From the NCBI GenBank assembly GCA_002394725.1, contig DGUQ01000145.1:1-7135 (forward strand): a stretch of DNA of 7,135 nucleotides, given 5' to 3'. The DNA is from Ruminococcaceae bacterium UBA4306 (GTDB lineage: Bacteria > Bacillota > Clostridia > Oscillospirales > Acutalibacteraceae). A program made the translations under genes and the position numbers. How positions within the stretch are numbered: the stretch's first letter is position 1; each line of letters begins with the position of its first letter. Of this stretch, positions 5,864 through 7,135 are shown piece by piece. The notes below the pieces were generated by a model, which saw nothing but the letters and a program-made list of their open reading frames with translations, made no database searches and was not told where the DNA came from.

Positions 5864-5891
5864 CCCACCTTCCCCTCAAGGGGAAGGCTTT
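5859..5891 (-). terminator. Likely rho-independent terminator of gyrA
   Basis: Four nt after the gyrA stop codon the minus strand forms a perfect 8-bp stem, CCTTCCCC (5887-5880) with GGGGAAGG (5875-5868), around a TTGA loop. An A-run before it and GGGCTTTT after it can extend the stem with a small bulge. The U-tract on the gyrA strand is short (four Ts); on the plus strand the same stem is followed by CTTTTTATT, so it may act in both directions. It also forms the first hairpin of the adjoining repeat-like element. Confidence 0.6.
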
Positions 5892-7135
5892 TTATTCTTC
5901 TGCTGTTTCCTCGGTCATATCCTCGGGCGCTTCGGCGTTTTCGTCGTTCTCCGCGGCGGTAGCTTCTTCCTCGTCATGCGGCGCGCCGGAGACGGAAACG
6001 ACCTTGTTGTCGCCCTTGATCTTCATGATGGTAACGCCCTTGGACGGACGGGAGCACACACGGATGGTGGAGGCGAGGATACGGATGATCACGCCGTTTT
6101 CGCTGATGATGATGACGTCATCCTCCAGCGGCACGACGGTCAGCGCGGCGACGTCGCCGTACTTGTTGACATGGTAGTTGGTCAGACCCTTACCGCCCCT
6201 AGACTGTAAGCGATAATCATCCGGCGAGCTGAGTCGTCCGTAACCGGTCTCGGAAACGGTGAGGATCAGCTTACCCTCTTCGATAATGCTCATACCGACG
6301 ACGCTGTCGCCCTCTTTGAGCTTGAGCGCCTTGACGCCGCGCGCCAAACGTCCCATCGGACGGACGTCGGTCTCCTTGAAGCGGATCGCCATGCCCTTCT
6401 TGGTGGCGATGATGACCTCGTTGTTGCCGTCGGTCATGCGTACCCACGCGAGCTCGTCGCCTTCGTTGAGATCGAGCGCAATCAGACCGCCCTTGCGCGC
6501 GGTGTTATACGCGTTGAGTGCGATACGCTTGATGATGCCCTGACGGGTGACCATGATCAGATATTTGTCCTCCTCAAATCCGGGGATACGGATCATCGAG
6601 GTAACCTTTTCATCCGCTGAAAGCGGCAGGATGTTGGCGATATTGATACCCTTGCTCTGGCGCGTGCTCTCGGGGATCTCATAGCACTTGATGCGGTAGA
6701 CGCGGCCCTTGTTGGTAAAGAACAGATTGTAGTCATGGGAGTTCGACAGGAACATCTCTGTCGCGATGTCCTCATCACGACGGGTCATACCCGCGACGCC
6801 TCTGCCGCCTCTGCGCTGGGTCTTGTAAGTATCATGCGGCAGACGCTTGATGTAACCGAACTTGGTCATCGTGACGACGCAGTCCTCCTGCGGAATGAGG
6901 TCTTCGATATCGACCTCACCGGTGACGGCGCAGATCTCGGTACGTCTGGGGTCGCTGTATTTATTGCGGATCTCGATTGCTTCTTCCTTGACAATGGACA
7001 GACGCTTTTCTTCGCTTTCGATGATCTCGTTATATTCTTTGATCTTGGCGTTGAGGGAGGCGATCTCCTCCTCGATCTTTGCCTGCTCCATGTTGGTCAA
7101 TTGACCCAGCCGCATGCTGACGATCGCCTGTGCCT
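5892..7135 (-). CDS. gyrA: DNA gyrase subunit A, C-terminal half (5' end outside window)
   Basis: GyrA is the DNA-cleaving and rejoining subunit of gyrase, which introduces negative supercoils with ATP together with GyrB. The 413 visible residues begin in the coiled-coil/tower end of the breakage-reunion domain (AQAIVSMRLGQLTNMEQAKIEEE) and run through the complete C-terminal beta-pinwheel. The diagnostic GyrA box QRRGGRG, needed for DNA wrapping and absent from ParC, is intact at 6798-6818. Blade-type repeats follow: TRQSKGINIANIL, TARKGGLIALDL, GRLARGVKALKL, QSRGGKGLTNYHV and RPSKGVTIMKI, giving six blades with the first. The protein ends in a strongly acidic tail of about 28 residues, as in many GyrA proteins where it modulates wrapping. 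The catalytic tyrosine and quinolone-resistance region lie outside the window. No frameshift is seen. Confidence 0.97.
   Translation of the reverse strand, partial: AQAIVSMRLGQLTNMEQAKIEEEIASLNAKIKEYNEIIESEEKRLSIVKEEAIEIRNKYSDPRRTEICAVTGEVDIEDLIPQEDCVVTMTKFGYIKRLPHDTYKTQRRGGRGVAGMTRRDEDIATEMFLSNSHDYNLFFTNKGRVYRIKCYEIPESTRQSKGINIANILPLSADEKVTSMIRIPGFEEDKYLIMVTRQGIIKRIALNAYNTARKGGLIALDLNEGDELAWVRMTDGNNEVIIATKKGMAIRFKETDVRPMGRLARGVKALKLKEGDSVVGMSIIEEGKLILTVSETGYGRLSSPDDYRLQSRGGKGLTNYHVNKYGDVAALTVVPLEDDVIIISENGVIIRILASTIRVCSRPSKGVTIMKIKGDNKVVSVSGAPHDEEEATAAENDENAEAPEDMTEETAEE

Overview
The window is an ordinary chromosomal stretch of a Bacillota bacterium, most likely a clostridium of the Oscillospirales/Ruminococcaceae type. 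That placement is inferred from the gene set and protein style (MreB/MreC, a ZapA next to a U32 protein carrying a DUF3656-like region), from AGGAAAG-type ribosome binding sites, and from an intergenic hairpin repeat that resembles elements I remember from gut Clostridia. No database search was possible, so the family assignment is tentative.

Every gene I can support lies on the minus strand. Reading right to left in the direction of transcription, they are: the 3' half of gyrA (DNA gyrase subunit A; 5' end outside the window); a 171-nt gap with a likely terminator and a multi-hairpin element; an unusually long zapA-like cell-division gene; a U32 family gene (RlhA/TrhP-like) that overlaps zapA by 8 nt; a 127-nt AT-rich leader with direct repeats; dut (dUTPase); a 187-nt leader with an imperfect hairpin; mreB; a 106-nt spacer made largely of degenerate 7-nt repeats; mreC; and the 5' part of mreD, which runs off the left edge. 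Long open frames on the plus strand are antisense shadows of these genes.

Functionally the window joins DNA topology (GyrA), division-ring assembly (ZapA), probable RNA modification (U32), nucleotide-pool sanitation (Dut) and the rod-shape/elongation machinery (MreB filament, MreC scaffold, MreD membrane protein). The zapA-U32 and mreC-mreD pairs overlap and are probably translationally coupled. The wider gaps before zapA, dut and mreB leave room for separate promoters, but I see no strong consensus promoter in any of them.

I found no undescribed multi-gene system. The parts most worth a second look are non-coding or low-complexity: the double-hairpin element after gyrA, the heptamer array between mreB and mreC, a clustered 9-mer around the U32/dut junction, and the long ZapA tail with a duplicated FFD-type motif.
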